A stretch of 5,833 bases of DNA, from contig JACQUH010000018.1 in the NCBI GenBank assembly GCA_016210375.1, positions 1-5,833 of the forward strand. The letters are read 5' to 3'. A program made the translations under genes and the position numbers. Under the pieces are notes generated by a model. It searched no databases. It saw only the letters and a list, made by a program, of their open reading frames with translations, and was not told the DNA's origin. Each line of letters opens with the position of its first letter. Position 1 is the first letter of the stretch. The DNA comes from Chloroflexota bacterium (lineage in GTDB: Bacteria > Chloroflexota > Dehalococcoidia > Lucifugimonadales > JACPCL1). Shown piece after piece: positions 5,690 to 5,833 of the stretch.

Positions 5690-5833
5690 TCACAGCGCCA
5701 GCCGCTCCCGCAGCGCGCCCGCCAGCTCGGCCACGGGCACCCGCACCTGGGACATGGTGTCCCGCTCCCGGATGGTAACGGCCTTATCCTCCAGGGACTG
5801 GAAGTCCACGGTGACGCAGTAGGGGGTGCCCGC
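5690..5833 (-). CDS. glyS: Glycyl-tRNA synthetase, dimeric class II type, C-terminal end (partial)
   Basis: The frame enters at the right edge and ends at TGA (5692-5690) after 47 codons. The peptide begins AGTPYCVTVDFQSLEDKAVT, continues IRERDTMSQVRVPVAELAGA and ends LRERLAL. GTPxCVTVDF...VTIRERDTMxQVRVP is the characteristic end of the anticodon-binding domain of alpha2-type GlyRS, which charges tRNA-Gly and is essential in the cytoplasm. Most of the gene is outside the window. Its last codons are copied at 4938-4986 on the far side of mntA-hepT, where the ending is RERQS-stop instead of RERLAL-stop. Confidence 0.92.
   Translation of the reverse strand, partial: AGTPYCVTVDFQSLEDKAVTIRERDTMSQVRVPVAELAGALRERLAL
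5701..5749 (-). repeat. Direct repeat G, functional copy (glyS 3' end)
   Basis: These 49 bases match 4938-4986 at 47 positions in the same orientation. They cover the codons for QVRVPVAELAGALRER of GlyRS. Similarity stops on both sides: the last codons of the two copies differ (LAL-TGA against QS-TAA), and upstream the relic has unrelated sequence. The repeat unit is 763 bp and contains mntA-hepT. Confidence 0.92.

Noticed and set aside
4938..5749. The 49-bp repeats as attachment sites of an integrase-type element
   Set aside because: No integrase or recombinase is encoded between the copies, the repeat covers ordinary coding sequence, and a second unrelated repeat pair surrounds the other cassette.
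1836..5749. CRISPR array or tandem repeat array
   Set aside because: Each repeat has only two copies, roughly 0.8 kb apart, with genes between them.

Overview
The window is 5.8 kb of mostly high-GC bacterial DNA with every supported gene on the minus strand, so transcription runs from the right edge to the left. Dense overlapping genes, a dimeric-type (alpha2) glycyl-tRNA synthetase, an SbcD with a GDAYKSREP motif and a CCTCTCCC/GGGAGAGG intergenic palindrome fit a member of the Chloroflexota (perhaps Dehalococcoidia-like). That assignment is an impression from family resemblance, not a proof.

Layout in the direction of transcription: the last 47 codons of glycyl-tRNA synthetase (5833-5690); an MntA/HepT toxin-antitoxin pair (5657-5021); a 49-bp second copy of the glyS 3' end (4986-4938); a large AIPR-domain gene, a family linked to abortive infection (4909-3125); a small orphan gene with one CPKCKGTG motif and its own good promoter (3025-2684); a 33-bp second copy of the sbcD 5' end (2669-2637); a VapB/VapC toxin-antitoxin pair with a near-consensus promoter (2633-1899); complete sbcD (1868-591); a membrane-anchored PH-like protein overlapping sbcD by 14 bp (604-113); and a palindromic intergenic repeat (75-1).

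The main discovery is the architecture. The accessory block between two housekeeping genes, glyS and sbcD, is nested. The outer layer is two toxin-antitoxin cassettes, mntA-hepT next to glyS and vapBC next to sbcD. The inner layer is the AIPR gene plus the orphan gene, bounded by a displaced glyS 3' end and a displaced sbcD 5' end, both in the orientation expected if the inner layer once lay directly between the two host genes. The differences between the repeat copies are nearly all silent, or swap one start codon for another. This suggests that the copies diverged as working gene ends in different lineages and were brought together by recombination, rather than arising as a fresh target-site duplication. 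Recombination between either pair of repeats would remove a toxin-antitoxin cassette and leave an intact host gene.

Functionally the block looks like a small defence island: two toxin-antitoxin pairs, an AIPR protein and one unknown gene. A sampled line of the AIPR gene is 50% GC against 80% in a sampled sbcD line, which fits horizontal acquisition. No RNA genes, CRISPR array, transposase or integrase are visible, and no stretch over 300 bases lacks a gene.
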